From DHVE2 group archaeon (GTDB lineage: Archaea > Thermoplasmatota > Thermoplasmata > Thermoplasmatales > Aciduliprofundaceae): DNA of 59,627 bases. The notes beneath the pieces were generated by a model. That model was not told the DNA's origin and did not search any database. It saw nothing but the letters and a program-made list of their open reading frames with translations. The stretch lies in contig JALWRZ010000001.1 in assembly GCA_026993785.1 (NCBI GenBank), positions 41,559 to 101,185 on the forward strand. Direction: 5' to 3'. Numbering within the stretch: position 1 is the first letter of the stretch; each line of letters starts with the position of its first letter. Below are positions 46,819-55,522 of this stretch, one piece after another. A program made the translations under genes and the position numbers.

Positions 46819-48591
46819 ATGGAATATGCCGCCATAGCCGAAACGTATAGGAAGGTGGAATCCACGACCAAAAGACTGGAGATGACTGATTATCTGGTAG
46901 AGCTTTTCAAGAATACCCCTTCGGAGATTTTGGATAAGGTGATATATCTCACCCAGGGAAAATTATATCCTGATTATATGGGCATAGAGCTCGGGCTAGC
47001 GGAGAAGCTGGCAATAAAGGCGCTATCGAGGACAACGGGGATAAGAGAAAGTCAGATAAATGAGCTGCTTAAAAAGCACGGAGACCTTGGACTTGTGGCA
47101 GAAGATGTGATAAAAAAGAAGAAGCAGATGACCCTTTTCTCCTTCGAAGAGGAAAAAAGTCTAACCGTTGAGAAGGTTTATGAGAACTTTGATAAAATTG
47201 CGAGGGCAGAGGGGGAAGGTTCTCAGGAGAAGAAGATTCAGTATCTTGCAGAGCTTTTGAATCTTGCCACGCCGCTAGAGGCAAAATACATAATAAGGAC
47301 CGTTGAAGGAAAGCTAAGGCTTGGTATCGCAGATATGACCATACTGGATGCCCTCTCAATAGCATACGGCGGAAGTAAGGAGCTACGCAGCCTGGTGGAA
47401 AGAGCGTACAACATACATCCCGATTTGGGATACATAGCAAAGAAACTTGCGGAGGAGGGAATAGAAGGTGTTAAAGGTATAAAAATTCAGTTGGGCATTC
47501 CCATAAGAGCGATGCTTGCGGAAAGGCTGTCATCCCTTGAAGAAATTCTTGCAAAAATGGGTGGGAAGGCGGCTTTTGAATACAAATACGATGGAATGAG
47601 AATCCAGGCGCATGTGAGCGAAGATAACATCTGGCTCTACTCCCGGAGACTGGAGAATCTAACTTCTCAGTTTCCAGATGTGGTAAAAGCCATAAAGAGT
47701 GCCTTTAAAGGTCGAGAAGGTATATTCGATGGGGAGGCAGTTCCCGTTGATGTGAATACCGGCGAACTGTTACCATTTCAGGTTGTATCGCACAGAAGGG
47801 GTAGAAAATACGGCATAGAAAAGGCCATGGAGGAATATCCCGTAGTTCTCTTCCTATTCGATATCCTATACCTCGACGGCGAGGATTTGACCATGAAACC
47901 CTATCCTGAGAGAAGGAGGCTCTTGGAAGAGGTGATAGAGGAATCCGAGAAAGTGAAGTTTGCAACGAGGATAGTATCTGAGGATATAGAGGAGATAAGA
48001 AGATTCTTCAATAAAGCTATAGAAGATGGATGTGAGGGGCTCGTGGCCAAGAATATAGGCGATGAGAGCATTTATCGTGCTGGAGCCAGGGAATTCCTTT
48101 GGATAAAATACAAGAGGGAGTATAAGGTGGAGATTGGTGATACTGTGGATCTGGTGGTGGTAGGCGCCTTCGCAGGTAAGGGAAAAAGAAGGGGTACGTA
48201 TGGAGCGCTCCTCATGGCAGCCTACAATCCTGAGAAGGATAGATTCGAAACTGTATGCAAGCTTGGGAGCGGATTCACCGATGAGCAACTCGCTTATCTA
48301 CCAAAGAAATTTGAGTCCCTGTGTATACCCGAGAGGCATCCACGAGTGTGGAGTGAAATCGACGCGGATTACTGGTTTGTCCCGCAGGTTGTTCTCGAAG
48401 TCATAGGTGCTGAGATTACCCTCAGCCCCACCCACACCTGTGCCAGGGATGTGATAGAGAAGGGAAGCGGTCTCGCTATAAGGTTCCCTCGGTTTACCGG
48501 CAGATGGAGAGATGACAAGAGTCCTGAAGAAGCCACCACTACCAAGGAACTTGTGGAGATGTACAAAAACCAAATAAAAAAGATAGGATAA
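46819..48591 (+). CDS. lig: ATP-dependent DNA ligase
   Basis: Seals nicks during replication and repair. The 590-residue product has an N-terminal DNA-binding domain, the nucleotidyl-transfer Lys in KYDGMRIQAH at about 256-265, FDGEAVPVD, FLFDILYLDG, EGLVAKNIG and an OB domain. The ATG at 46819 lies 25 nt after CTTAAATATC and matches the family start. A second TATA at 46752-46759 would instead allow a leaderless GTG at 46783, adding 12 residues, so the start is not fully settled. Confidence 0.93.
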   Translation: MEYAAIAETYRKVESTTKRLEMTDYLVELFKNTPSEILDKVIYLTQGKLYPDYMGIELGLAEKLAIKALSRTTGIRESQINELLKKHGDLGLVAEDVIKKKKQMTLFSFEEEKSLTVEKVYENFDKIARAEGEGSQEKKIQYLAELLNLATPLEAKYIIRTVEGKLRLGIADMTILDALSIAYGGSKELRSLVERAYNIHPDLGYIAKKLAEEGIEGVKGIKIQLGIPIRAMLAERLSSLEEILAKMGGKAAFEYKYDGMRIQAHVSEDNIWLYSRRLENLTSQFPDVVKAIKSAFKGREGIFDGEAVPVDVNTGELLPFQVVSHRRGRKYGIEKAMEEYPVVLFLFDILYLDGEDLTMKPYPERRRLLEEVIEESEKVKFATRIVSEDIEEIRRFFNKAIEDGCEGLVAKNIGDESIYRAGAREFLWIKYKREYKVEIGDTVDLVVVGAFAGKGKRRGTYGALLMAAYNPEKDRFETVCKLGSGFTDEQLAYLPKKFESLCIPERHPRVWSEIDADYWFVPQVVLEVIGAEITLSPTHTCARDVIEKGSGLAIRFPRFTGRWRDDKSPEEATTTKELVEMYKNQIKKIG

Positions 48592-49398
48592 TCACTTGAG
48601 CTCTCGATAGGTGATGATCAGCGTAGCTATTATGGCCGTGGCTATGAAATATCCCACCATAATTCCTATGCCTAAGTTCAGGGGAGCATGGAATACGGTT
48701 ATTGTTATCCCGCCACCGCTCACTGTTTGGGCATGTGGTGGATAGGGATTCTGCAGCACATTGGTTATAACCTCTCCTGCGTAGGTTATGCTGAACCATG
48801 GCTCTACTCCGGTGAGCATAGAAATGGAGTCCACGATATTGAAGACGAAGAAATATAGAATGGCTGTAATTGTAATTGAAACTGCAGAATTCTTGAAGAA
48901 AGCGGAGAACATGTAGGTAAGGGATAGTAAGCTGATAAGATAGAGTATAGATAGTCCCATGGAATAGAGCCCGTGTATCGTGACTTCTCCTTTCACTATA
49001 TATGTATCTCCCAGAGCTATTCCCCAGTAGAGAAAGACCACAAGAAGTGAGGCCACGAGTGAGGCTAGAAATTTGCCCCAGAGGATACTCCATCGCTTGA
49101 TGGGGTTTGGGAAAAGGAAATAACCTGTTTTCTTCCCGTACTCGCTTGCTATGGCATCACCTCCAAAGAAGAGAGCGGCGAGAATCACGAGGTAGGCTAC
49201 GAAGCTTACCCAGCGGGAAAGATACCCATCAGCGCTCAGATATTTTGGCTCCACGAATTTCCAGATTATCACCAGGAAAATGAGAGAGATGGCAATGGTA
49301 ATTCCCAGAAGTATGAAAAGTCTCTTGGAGCGTATGTAATTGAGGAATTGATATTTTGCGATGGTAAGCATCTGGGCCATGCTGCTCTTCTCGCTCAT
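48592..49398 (-). CDS. ABC-2 type transporter permease
   Basis: A 268-residue membrane protein with about six hydrophobic segments and the ABC-2 permease layout. The N-terminal IAKYQFLNYIRSKRLFILLG segment and the GDAIASEYGKKTGYFLFPNP motif near 75-94 are typical. Start overlaps the ATPase stop by 4 bases. Substrate unknown; such two-gene exporters often move peptides, lipids or drugs. Confidence 0.86.
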   Translation of the reverse strand: MSEKSSMAQMLTIAKYQFLNYIRSKRLFILLGITIAISLIFLVIIWKFVEPKYLSADGYLSRWVSFVAYLVILAALFFGGDAIASEYGKKTGYFLFPNPIKRWSILWGKFLASLVASLLVVFLYWGIALGDTYIVKGEVTIHGLYSMGLSILYLISLLSLTYMFSAFFKNSAVSITITAILYFFVFNIVDSISMLTGVEPWFSITYAGEVITNVLQNPYPPHAQTVSGGGITITVFHAPLNLGIGIMVGYFIATAIIATLIITYRELK

Positions 49399-50321
49399 AC
49401 ATTCTCCCCTCCTATAAGCTTGATATATGCCTCCTCCAGTGCCAGAGATTCGCTTTGAAAGCTCACAATCTTGTATCCCTGCGTCATTAGCTCTTTAAGA
49501 ATCCTATACTGTTTCTCTGCTCCTCCAGGGAAGGATATTCTAAGCTTGTAAGGAGATAGAAGCTCTACCGCTCTTATCTCATCTATTTCCTCTATTTTTT
49601 CCACGCTTTCTAAGGGTTCCAGCAATTCCACCACCACATGGTTGCTGGAAAATTTCCTGGATACATTTTCTATGGAATCGTAGAGAATTAGCCTGCCACG
49701 GTGAATCATGGCTACTTCATCGCATACATATGTGACCTCAGGAAGAAGATGAGAGGACATAAAAATAAGGATTCCCTCCTTTTTGAGGTCCTTGATTATG
49801 TCCCTGATTTCCTTCATTCCCTGAGGATCCATGCCTGTTGTGGGTTCATCCAGAATCAATATCTCGGGATTGGATACAAGAGCCACTGCCAGAGCCAGAC
49901 GCTGCTTCATACCCTTTGAAAACTTGCCCGCCTTCTTATCTCTCCAAGAATAGAGCCTTACCTTCTCAAGGCTATCTTTTATTCCATCTTTGGGCGCACC
50001 CCGTATATCGCAGGCCATGGAAAGAATCTCCTTGGGAGTAAGATATGGATAGAACTCTGGAGATTCAATAAGAGTTCCTACATTTTGAAGCGCTTTTTTA
50101 GGCTCCCTTTTCACGGGATGGCCATTTATTATTGCCTCACCCGCTGTCGGTCGCAGTAGATTGGTGAAAAGCTTCAGAGTAGTTGTTTTCCCCGCTCCAT
50201 TGGGGCCCAGGTAGCCAATGCATCTATTTCCCTCTATCCTCAAATTTAGATTTCTGAGAGCATAGAAATCTCCGTATTTCTTTGTTAGGTTGACCGCTTC
50301 AAGATACACCACGATTTTCAC
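49395..50321 (-). CDS. ABC transporter ATP-binding protein
   Basis: Cytoplasmic ATPase of the exporter. Walker A GPNGAGKTTT near 38-47, the signature FSKGMKQRLAL near 137-147, Walker B ILILDEPTTGMDP near 158-170 and the H-loop SSHLLPE. At 308 residues it has the C-terminal domain usual for drug or lantibiotic-type exporters. Several in-frame GTG codons lie near the start; 50321 is given, but 50309 is also possible. Confidence 0.9.
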   Translation of the reverse strand: MKIVVYLEAVNLTKKYGDFYALRNLNLRIEGNRCIGYLGPNGAGKTTTLKLFTNLLRPTAGEAIINGHPVKREPKKALQNVGTLIESPEFYPYLTPKEILSMACDIRGAPKDGIKDSLEKVRLYSWRDKKAGKFSKGMKQRLALAVALVSNPEILILDEPTTGMDPQGMKEIRDIIKDLKKEGILIFMSSHLLPEVTYVCDEVAMIHRGRLILYDSIENVSRKFSSNHVVVELLEPLESVEKIEEIDEIRAVELLSPYKLRISFPGGAEKQYRILKELMTQGYKIVSFQSESLALEEAYIKLIGGENV

Positions 50322-50790
50322 TCTCCTCCTTTCTGCCCTTCAGCGCGAAGATTATACCCACAATGAGAACTATGATACCCACAAGACAAACTCCACCGCT
50401 GGCAAGAACCCCTGTGCCCATGGAAATCAAGCTCTCTGAGGATTTGAGAAGCATTGTTACTTTGATTTCGTGGTCCTCGAGGTTCTTTATTCTGAGAGTG
50501 TAATTTCCCTCAAGATGCCCGAGCTCCACAGAGCTCTGCTGGTCAACATTACCCTCCTTAACCACGGTGTTATTCTCAGCCACAAAGCTGTAGTGTATCT
50601 TTCCTTCCGTGACTAGAACGAGATAATAGTCTCCACTCTTTAACTGATAGCTCTTTTCCACCGTTTCATTTGCACCAAGATGGATGCTCTTTAGCTCCTT
50701 GGCCGCGTTCATAGAAAATGCGGTATACATCCCTATGGCGGCGATTACGAGAATCACGCCAACCAAAACCATAACCAATCCTTTTTTCAT
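50299..50790 (-). CDS. Membrane-anchored protein of unknown function in the PadR/ABC operon
   Basis: A 163-residue protein with an N-terminal hydrophobic segment (about 5-24), an outside domain of roughly 100 residues predicted to be beta-rich and polar, and a C-terminal hydrophobic segment (about 126-148) ending in a basic tail. No family is recognised. It overlaps the SdpI-like and ATPase genes by a few bases, so it is one of a co-expressed set, perhaps a substrate-binding or accessory subunit. Confidence 0.7.
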   Translation of the reverse strand: MKKGLVMVLVGVILVIAAIGMYTAFSMNAAKELKSIHLGANETVEKSYQLKSGDYYLVLVTEGKIHYSFVAENNTVVKEGNVDQQSSVELGHLEGNYTLRIKNLEDHEIKVTMLLKSSESLISMGTGVLASGGVCLVGIIVLIVGIIFALKGRKEESENRGVS

Positions 50791-51605
50791 ATTTTCCCAC
50801 CTCCTTTCTCTCTACCTTTGGTGTACAGCCATATGAGGGGAGAGAGGACAATAAACAGGGAGAGTACAATAATTGCATTTATATAATTCTCCCCTGTAAT
50901 GGCATAAACAAGAACGCCCACATAGGTGAGAAGGAGCATAAAATTGGTAGCTGTCATGGCCATAAGCAGTGTCTTGAGTATGGCATTCCTCTTAAATCTC
51001 ATTTGACCAGGATGCAGGTAAAGTGGATATCTCGAGGCGAGAAATGCGTAGATGTACGCTATGCCCATGGGTACTAAGGCTATCAGAGAATAGCTAAGGA
51101 GAAAACTGCTCCGGGAGCTCCAGCCATCGGGTTTTCCCTGAATATCGAAATGCACGGCCAGAATCTCGGGCAGATAGGGATACGTGGCAATCATTATGGA
51201 TAATAGAAGAACGTAGGAGATCAATGGTGCCCATAGCCAGAACCTCTCAACCCTGATGGGCTTAATTCTCTCTCCTCCACCAACACTCTTTCTGGCGCTT
51301 ACAACTTCCAAGATTCTAGATGCATACCATATTCCAACAGGAAGTATAAGTATGAGGGGTACTATGAACGCAATGAGATAAAGGATGATATACTTATCTC
51401 CCAGTATGGCAAGGGGAAAGAGAAGTAGTGCGTGTATGGTCATAAGCATACCCACAAATCTGTTGCTCTTCTCCCAGGACTCTCTACTCGCAAATGTATA
51501 TCCTATCCTGAATCCGAACACAGGATTAGGTCTCACTCTAGGAGCAACGAGGTATTGGAGAAGGGCAAGAACCATATAAATAGAGGATAGCAGTATAGTA
51601 ATCAT
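50787..51605 (-). CDS. SdpI-like/DUF1648 membrane protein
   Basis: A 272-residue protein with about seven hydrophobic segments. The N-terminal RVRPNPVFGFRIGYTFASRE segment near 24-43 is an SdpI-family signature (NxxFGxR-type), and the central LAVHFDIQGKPDGWSSR near 149-165 is DUF1648-like. In bacteria SdpI gives immunity to a secreted killing peptide and senses it for regulation. Overlaps the PadR gene by 4 bases. Confidence 0.78.
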   Translation of the reverse strand: MITILLSSIYMVLALLQYLVAPRVRPNPVFGFRIGYTFASRESWEKSNRFVGMLMTIHALLLFPLAILGDKYIILYLIAFIVPLILILPVGIWYASRILEVVSARKSVGGGERIKPIRVERFWLWAPLISYVLLLSIMIATYPYLPEILAVHFDIQGKPDGWSSRSSFLLSYSLIALVPMGIAYIYAFLASRYPLYLHPGQMRFKRNAILKTLLMAMTATNFMLLLTYVGVLVYAITGENYINAIIVLSLFIVLSPLIWLYTKGREKGGGKI

Positions 51606-51958
51606 TCTCCATCACCTTCCAGTATTTTTTCTGCAACATCCTTAAGGGTTCGAAAATCCTTCTTAAGCTCCTGGAGCAATCTCTCACCCAGGGGAGTGAG
51701 GCGATAGTATTTCCTGGGCATACCTTTATCAGGCTCTGTCCAGTATGATTCAAGTATTTTTTTCTTCGTGAGATATCGCAACACTGGATACACGGTAGCA
51801 TCCTTGAGCCTAACCTCTCCACCACTCTTTCTATCCAGATGCTTAACTATCTCATAGCCGTAGCTCTCTTTGAGCTCGTGGAGACTCTGTAGAATGAAGA
51901 GCGTATAAAGCCCGGAACGCATTTCCCTGTTTATTTTTTCCCGAAGCTTTTCCATCAT
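51602..51958 (-). CDS. PadR-family transcriptional regulator
   Basis: A 118-residue winged-helix repressor with the PadR pattern: SLHELKESYGYEIVKHLDRK near 25-44, then VRLKDATVYPVLRYLTKKKI with the recognition helix, and a C-terminal dimerisation helix. First gene of the padR-sdpI-like-membrane-ABC operon. A 10-bp inverted repeat covering its TATA box suggests autorepression, perhaps relieved by a drug-like ligand. Confidence 0.88.
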   Translation of the reverse strand: MMEKLREKINREMRSGLYTLFILQSLHELKESYGYEIVKHLDRKSGGEVRLKDATVYPVLRYLTKKKILESYWTEPDKGMPRKYYRLTPLGERLLQELKKDFRTLKDVAEKILEGDGE

Positions 51959-51964
51959 CTCACC

Positions 51965-52000
51965 TATATAACGGTGTTAGGTATGTAATTCCGCTATATA
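51965..52000. promoter_or_regulatory. Inverted-repeat operator over the PadR-operon TATA box
   Basis: TATATAACGG (51965-51974) and CCGCTATATA (51991-52000) are inverted copies with 9 of 10 matches and a 16-nt gap. The right arm contains the minus-strand TATA element, and the left arm covers the expected transcription start. This is a good PadR operator candidate. Confidence 0.55.
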
Positions 52001-52290
52001 AAACTTTGGTCAATTTGGTTATCTTATATTTTGAGATCTTGGTTCTATTTGCTAAAAATAGTTCTGCTGGTATATACCTCCAAGGAAAAGCAAATATGAA
52101 GTGAGTTGCGAGCCAGCCAGTTTTAGCAGGGCACTGCCTAGGTGTCCCAGAATTGATTTAAAAGGAAGGGAGAGGTGGTAGAGAGGGGAGCAGAGGAGAT
52201 GCAAGCTTAATCTTTGCAAGGATGACTAAGCTGTGTTTCCTCCTCCTAAGGAATCTCTGACGATTGATTGGAGGTACATCTCAGGGTAAC
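52001..52290. other. Non-coding gap between padR and PGI/PMI, possible RNA
   Basis: About 290 bases without a supportable ORF. It has a palindromic GGTATATACC near 52079-52088 that could be a plus-strand TATA, a hairpin GGGCAC/GTGTCC near 52129-52147, and an AGCTTA...TAAGCT pair around 52205-52232 flanked by purine-rich and pyrimidine-rich tracts. A small RNA is possible, but no known class was recognised. Confidence 0.3.
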
Positions 52291-52321
52291 ATATAATTAC
52301 TGTAGAGCCTTATACCATACC

Positions 52322-53407
52322 ATGCAGAGGAAATCATCGCTAGATCACTTGGAAGAAGTTGAGAGAATTGACAGAGAGAGAATGATAGATTCGCTCTACT
52401 CCTTCCCTCAAGATCTAAGAAATCTGTTGAACAAGCTGAAAAAGATCGATTTTCCGGTTCTAACAGAAGTAAGGAATATCATTTTTGTGGGTATGGGTGG
52501 CTCAGCAATCGCCGGGGATCTGGTGAAGTATTGGTTGATGGACAGGATTCCCGTGCCTGTAGAGGTGAATAGGGATTCCCAAATTCCAGCTTGGGTGGAT
52601 GAGAATAGCCTGGTTATTGTGATAAGCTATTCTGGGAACACCAGGGAAACGGTATCCTCCTATCATTTCGCCATGAAGAGGGAAGCGAATATAGTTGCTA
52701 TCTCTTCCGGCGGAACTCTGGAAGAGCTATGTAAAAAGAGCGGCGTGCCTCATATAAAAGTAAAGGAGGGACTGCAGCCAAGGGCGGCGGTGGTGCATCT
52801 GCTTCTATCATCCCTTATCCCCCTTCGTTCCGTAGGATTCCTTGGAGAAAAAGAACTGGAGGAGATTAATGAGGCTATAGAAATTACCGAAAAGCTTAGA
52901 GATGAGATTAATGTGGATGTAAGAGCAGAGCATAATTTAGCAAAGAAATTTGCACTTCGAATGGTTGACAAATTCCCGCAGATTTATGCATCATCCTATC
53001 TTATTCCTGTAGCCAAGAGATGGGTTACACAGATAAATGAAAACAGCAAAATGATGGCACAATATCAGGAGGTGCCTGAATGCAATCACAACCATGTGGT
53101 GGGCCTGGCAGGCTATCTCGCAAATATGAGAGCTATCACGGTACCAGTATTCTTAAGGGATGCGGACGAGAATGAGTTTACCCGGGCTAATATGGATTAT
53201 CTTAAGGAAATCTATCTCAGCGAAGGTATAGAACCTCTAGAGCTTTATTCCAGAGGTGAGAGCATATTTGCGAAGATGCTCTACGCCCTCTATTTCGGTG
53301 ATTATGTAAGTTATTACCTTGCCATTCTCAGAGGTGTGGACCCCACGCCAGTGGATGTGATAACAGAACTAAAGAGGCGATTGAAAAGACTTCAGGAGAA
53401 GAGTTAA
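52322..53407 (+). CDS. Bifunctional phosphoglucose/phosphomannose isomerase
   Basis: Interconverts glucose-6-phosphate or mannose-6-phosphate with fructose-6-phosphate. The 361-residue product has two SIS domains, with GMGGSAIAGDLVKYWL near 57-72, SYSGNTRETVSSYHFA near 101-116, SSGGTLEELCKK, and the catalytic ECNHNHVVGL near 257. The ATG at 52322 lies 26 nt after TATAATTA, so it is leaderless; an upstream ATG would be outside the transcript. Confidence 0.88.
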   Translation: MQRKSSLDHLEEVERIDRERMIDSLYSFPQDLRNLLNKLKKIDFPVLTEVRNIIFVGMGGSAIAGDLVKYWLMDRIPVPVEVNRDSQIPAWVDENSLVIVISYSGNTRETVSSYHFAMKREANIVAISSGGTLEELCKKSGVPHIKVKEGLQPRAAVVHLLLSSLIPLRSVGFLGEKELEEINEAIEITEKLRDEINVDVRAEHNLAKKFALRMVDKFPQIYASSYLIPVAKRWVTQINENSKMMAQYQEVPECNHNHVVGLAGYLANMRAITVPVFLRDADENEFTRANMDYLKEIYLSEGIEPLELYSRGESIFAKMLYALYFGDYVSYYLAILRGVDPTPVDVITELKRRLKRLQEKS

Positions 53408-53431
53408 ATATTTCTCCCCCTATAACTATTT

Positions 53432-53971
53432 ATGGATGATGAGGATAGGAAGAGACTTGTGGCATTTTTTGTCTCTGGAGCTTTAACTCTTACCGCCGCA
53501 TATCTTTTGAAGGATGAGCTTTTTTCAATATTGGAAGAGCTTAGGGAGAAAGAAGAGAAGGGCGAGGAAGTTAAGAAAAAAGAGGTTACCAGAATCTCGA
53601 AAGGGAAAATAGAAGAAAAGGTAACTGAAGAGGTTTCCAAGGTAAGCTCCTATGCCTCTCCGTGGAGCGGTATGACATGGGAGAAGCTGGAGCGTATATT
53701 GGGAAGGAGATATACCGGACGCAATTTTGTTGAAGCTTACTACGCACTCAGTGATGAGGAAAAAATGATGTGGAGAAAAGCACTGCGGGAAGATTCACTA
53801 ACCCTCCTGGATAAACAGTTTGTGTATCTTGATTCACAAATCATTCTTCGCCACTATCGTCTTCGCTATCTTTCCTACGCCCTATCCCGTTACACGACGG
53901 GAAGAATACCATTCGAGGAGCTCTTTAGGGCTTATAAAAAAGCTCTTGCGGATATTTATGCGATAGAATAA
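53432..53971 (+). CDS. Membrane-anchored protein of unknown function
   Basis: A 179-residue protein with one N-terminal hydrophobic helix (about 9-25, FFVSGALTLTAAYLL), then a charged Lys/Glu linker of about 40 residues, and a soluble helical domain rich in Arg and Tyr (FVYLDSQIILRHYRLRYLS near 131-149). No family is recognised. It is leaderless after TTAAATATTT at 53404-53413 and lies between PGI/PMI and thiI on the same strand. Confidence 0.7.
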   Translation: MDDEDRKRLVAFFVSGALTLTAAYLLKDELFSILEELREKEEKGEEVKKKEVTRISKGKIEEKVTEEVSKVSSYASPWSGMTWEKLERILGRRYTGRNFVEAYYALSDEEKMMWRKALREDSLTLLDKQFVYLDSQIILRHYRLRYLSYALSRYTTGRIPFEELFRAYKKALADIYAIE

Positions 53972-54002
53972 TTTTTATAGATGCTCCTTTCTTGAGCGGA
54001 TA

Positions 54003-55085
54003 ATGATAATAGTACGCTACGGTGAACTTGGGCTTAAGGGCAAAAATCGACGATTTTTTGAAGAGTTATTAGCAAAGAATATAGAGAAGAAGCTTAAACG
54101 ATACGGATATTCTTCACGAACCAGGATTGTTAGAGGCAGAATCTTAGTATATGCGTCGGATGAAGCTGTGGAGCTTGTATCCAAATGCCCTGGAGTGGTT
54201 TCAGCATCCGTAGCCAAAGAGAGGGAATACGAAGAGCTTAAAGAGCTTCTACCGCAGATGCTCAAAAATTACCGACCCAAGAGCTTCAAGATAGAGACAC
54301 ATCGCGTCGATAAAAGCTTTCCAAAGACCTCCGTGGAAATTAACGAGGAGATCGGAGAATTTATTGTGAAGCACTTTGGCTGGAAGGTTGATCTCTCTCA
54401 TCCGGAGCTTGTGATAGGGATTGAGATAATAAGGGGAAAAGCATACGTGTTTTTGGAAAAATATCCGGGCGTGGGTGGCCTGCCTGTGGGCTCCTCTGGC
54501 AAGCTCATAGCTCTCATCTCCGGGGGCATAGATTCTCCCGTAGCCGCGTATCTCATGCTGAGAAGGGGTGCTGAAATAATAGCCCTGCACTTCAAACACA
54601 GTGACATGGAGGAGAGAAAAGTCAGGGAAATAGTGAAAGTTTTAAGCGAGTACTCTCCACGGGAAATTCCACTGGAAATTATAGAACATGAAAAAATTCT
54701 GCGGGAATATAGCAACAAGCTGAAAAGCATAAAAAAAGAGAGATGGATCTGCGTGTTTTGCAAATATTCCATGCTTAAAATCGCGAATAATTTGGCGAAG
54801 AAGAAAGGTGCCCTGGGCATAGTAACCGGTGATTCTTTGGGACAGGTTGCATCCCAAACTTTGGAAAATATGTATCTGGAGAGCATGGCCACCAAATATC
54901 CCATCTATAGACCACTTATAGGAATGGATAAGATGGAGATTGAGAAAATAGCCAGGGAGATAGGAACCTATGATGTTTTTCTATCCTACGGAGAGGAGAA
55001 ATGTCCCTTCAGACCGAGATATGTGGTAACTCAAGGGAAGCCGGAGGAATTCAAAAAAATTTTGGAAAGAGTGAAGAATATCTAA
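54003..55085 (+). CDS. thiI: tRNA 4-thiouridine synthetase ThiI
   Basis: Makes 4-thiouridine in tRNA, and in some organisms supplies sulfur for thiazole. The 360-residue product has the ferredoxin-like and THUMP domains (MIIVRYGELGLKGKNRRFFE start), then a PP-loop SGGIDSP near 173. There is no C-terminal rhodanese domain, as in other archaea, and a CVFC pair near 249-252 may serve in sulfur transfer. Leaderless after a TATA at 53971-53979. Confidence 0.9.
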   Translation: MIIVRYGELGLKGKNRRFFEELLAKNIEKKLKRYGYSSRTRIVRGRILVYASDEAVELVSKCPGVVSASVAKEREYEELKELLPQMLKNYRPKSFKIETHRVDKSFPKTSVEINEEIGEFIVKHFGWKVDLSHPELVIGIEIIRGKAYVFLEKYPGVGGLPVGSSGKLIALISGGIDSPVAAYLMLRRGAEIIALHFKHSDMEERKVREIVKVLSEYSPREIPLEIIEHEKILREYSNKLKSIKKERWICVFCKYSMLKIANNLAKKKGALGIVTGDSLGQVASQTLENMYLESMATKYPIYRPLIGMDKMEIEKIAREIGTYDVFLSYGEEKCPFRPRYVVTQGKPEEFKKILERVKNI

Positions 55086-55522
55086 ACCCAGGTATCCTGC
55101 AGTCTGTATTTGGAGGGTATAAGACTCTTGAGCTTTCCGTCAAAGAATCCACAGCCCAGAATGTCTTCGTCGGATTTTACAATAACATATCCCATCTCTA
55201 GCTGTTTCACCAGAGTGGGTGGAAGTTCAATTTCCTCTCCCCGGAGAAATTTGAGAGCTTTAGATGCTTCGAGATTCACAAAATTCTTCGATGCATATTT
55301 TCCAATCACTCGAAGAAACGCCGTTGAGGGTTTTAACGCTTTACCCTTTGTAAGAGCCTTTATACCCAAGATTTCCATACGCTCTATCTCCAGAGTTATG
55401 CCTGAGAAGGCCCAAACTTTCCTTCCTCTCTCCCAGAATGTGTATCTCTCCATGATTTCGTAGGGTATCCCAAATCTTTGGACGAAATAGTTCCTGTACT
55501 CATTTTTTTGCAAGAACTGCAA
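55082..55522 (-). CDS. PUA-like RNA-binding protein of the NOL1/NOP2/Fmu C-terminal family, TTG start
   Basis: A 146-residue protein resembling the PUA-like domain found at the C-terminus of bacterial RsmF-type enzymes (COG3270-like). It has ALKPSTAFLRVIGKYASKNF near 87-106 and a PUA-like end GCGFFDGKLKSLIPSKYR. The start is a TTG at 55522, 7 nt after GGAGGG, overlapping the upstream methyltransferase by 23 bases. It probably delivers RNA to the methyltransferase. Its 3' end overlaps thiI by 4 bases. Confidence 0.72.
   Translation of the reverse strand: MQFLQKNEYRNYFVQRFGIPYEIMERYTFWERGRKVWAFSGITLEIERMEILGIKALTKGKALKPSTAFLRVIGKYASKNFVNLEASKALKFLRGEEIELPPTLVKQLEMGYVIVKSDEDILGCGFFDGKLKSLIPSKYRLQDTWV

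Noticed and set aside
52001-52290. SRP RNA or RNase P RNA in the non-coding gap
   Set aside because: The conserved SRP loop sequences and the RNase P core motifs were not found, and the length is marginal.
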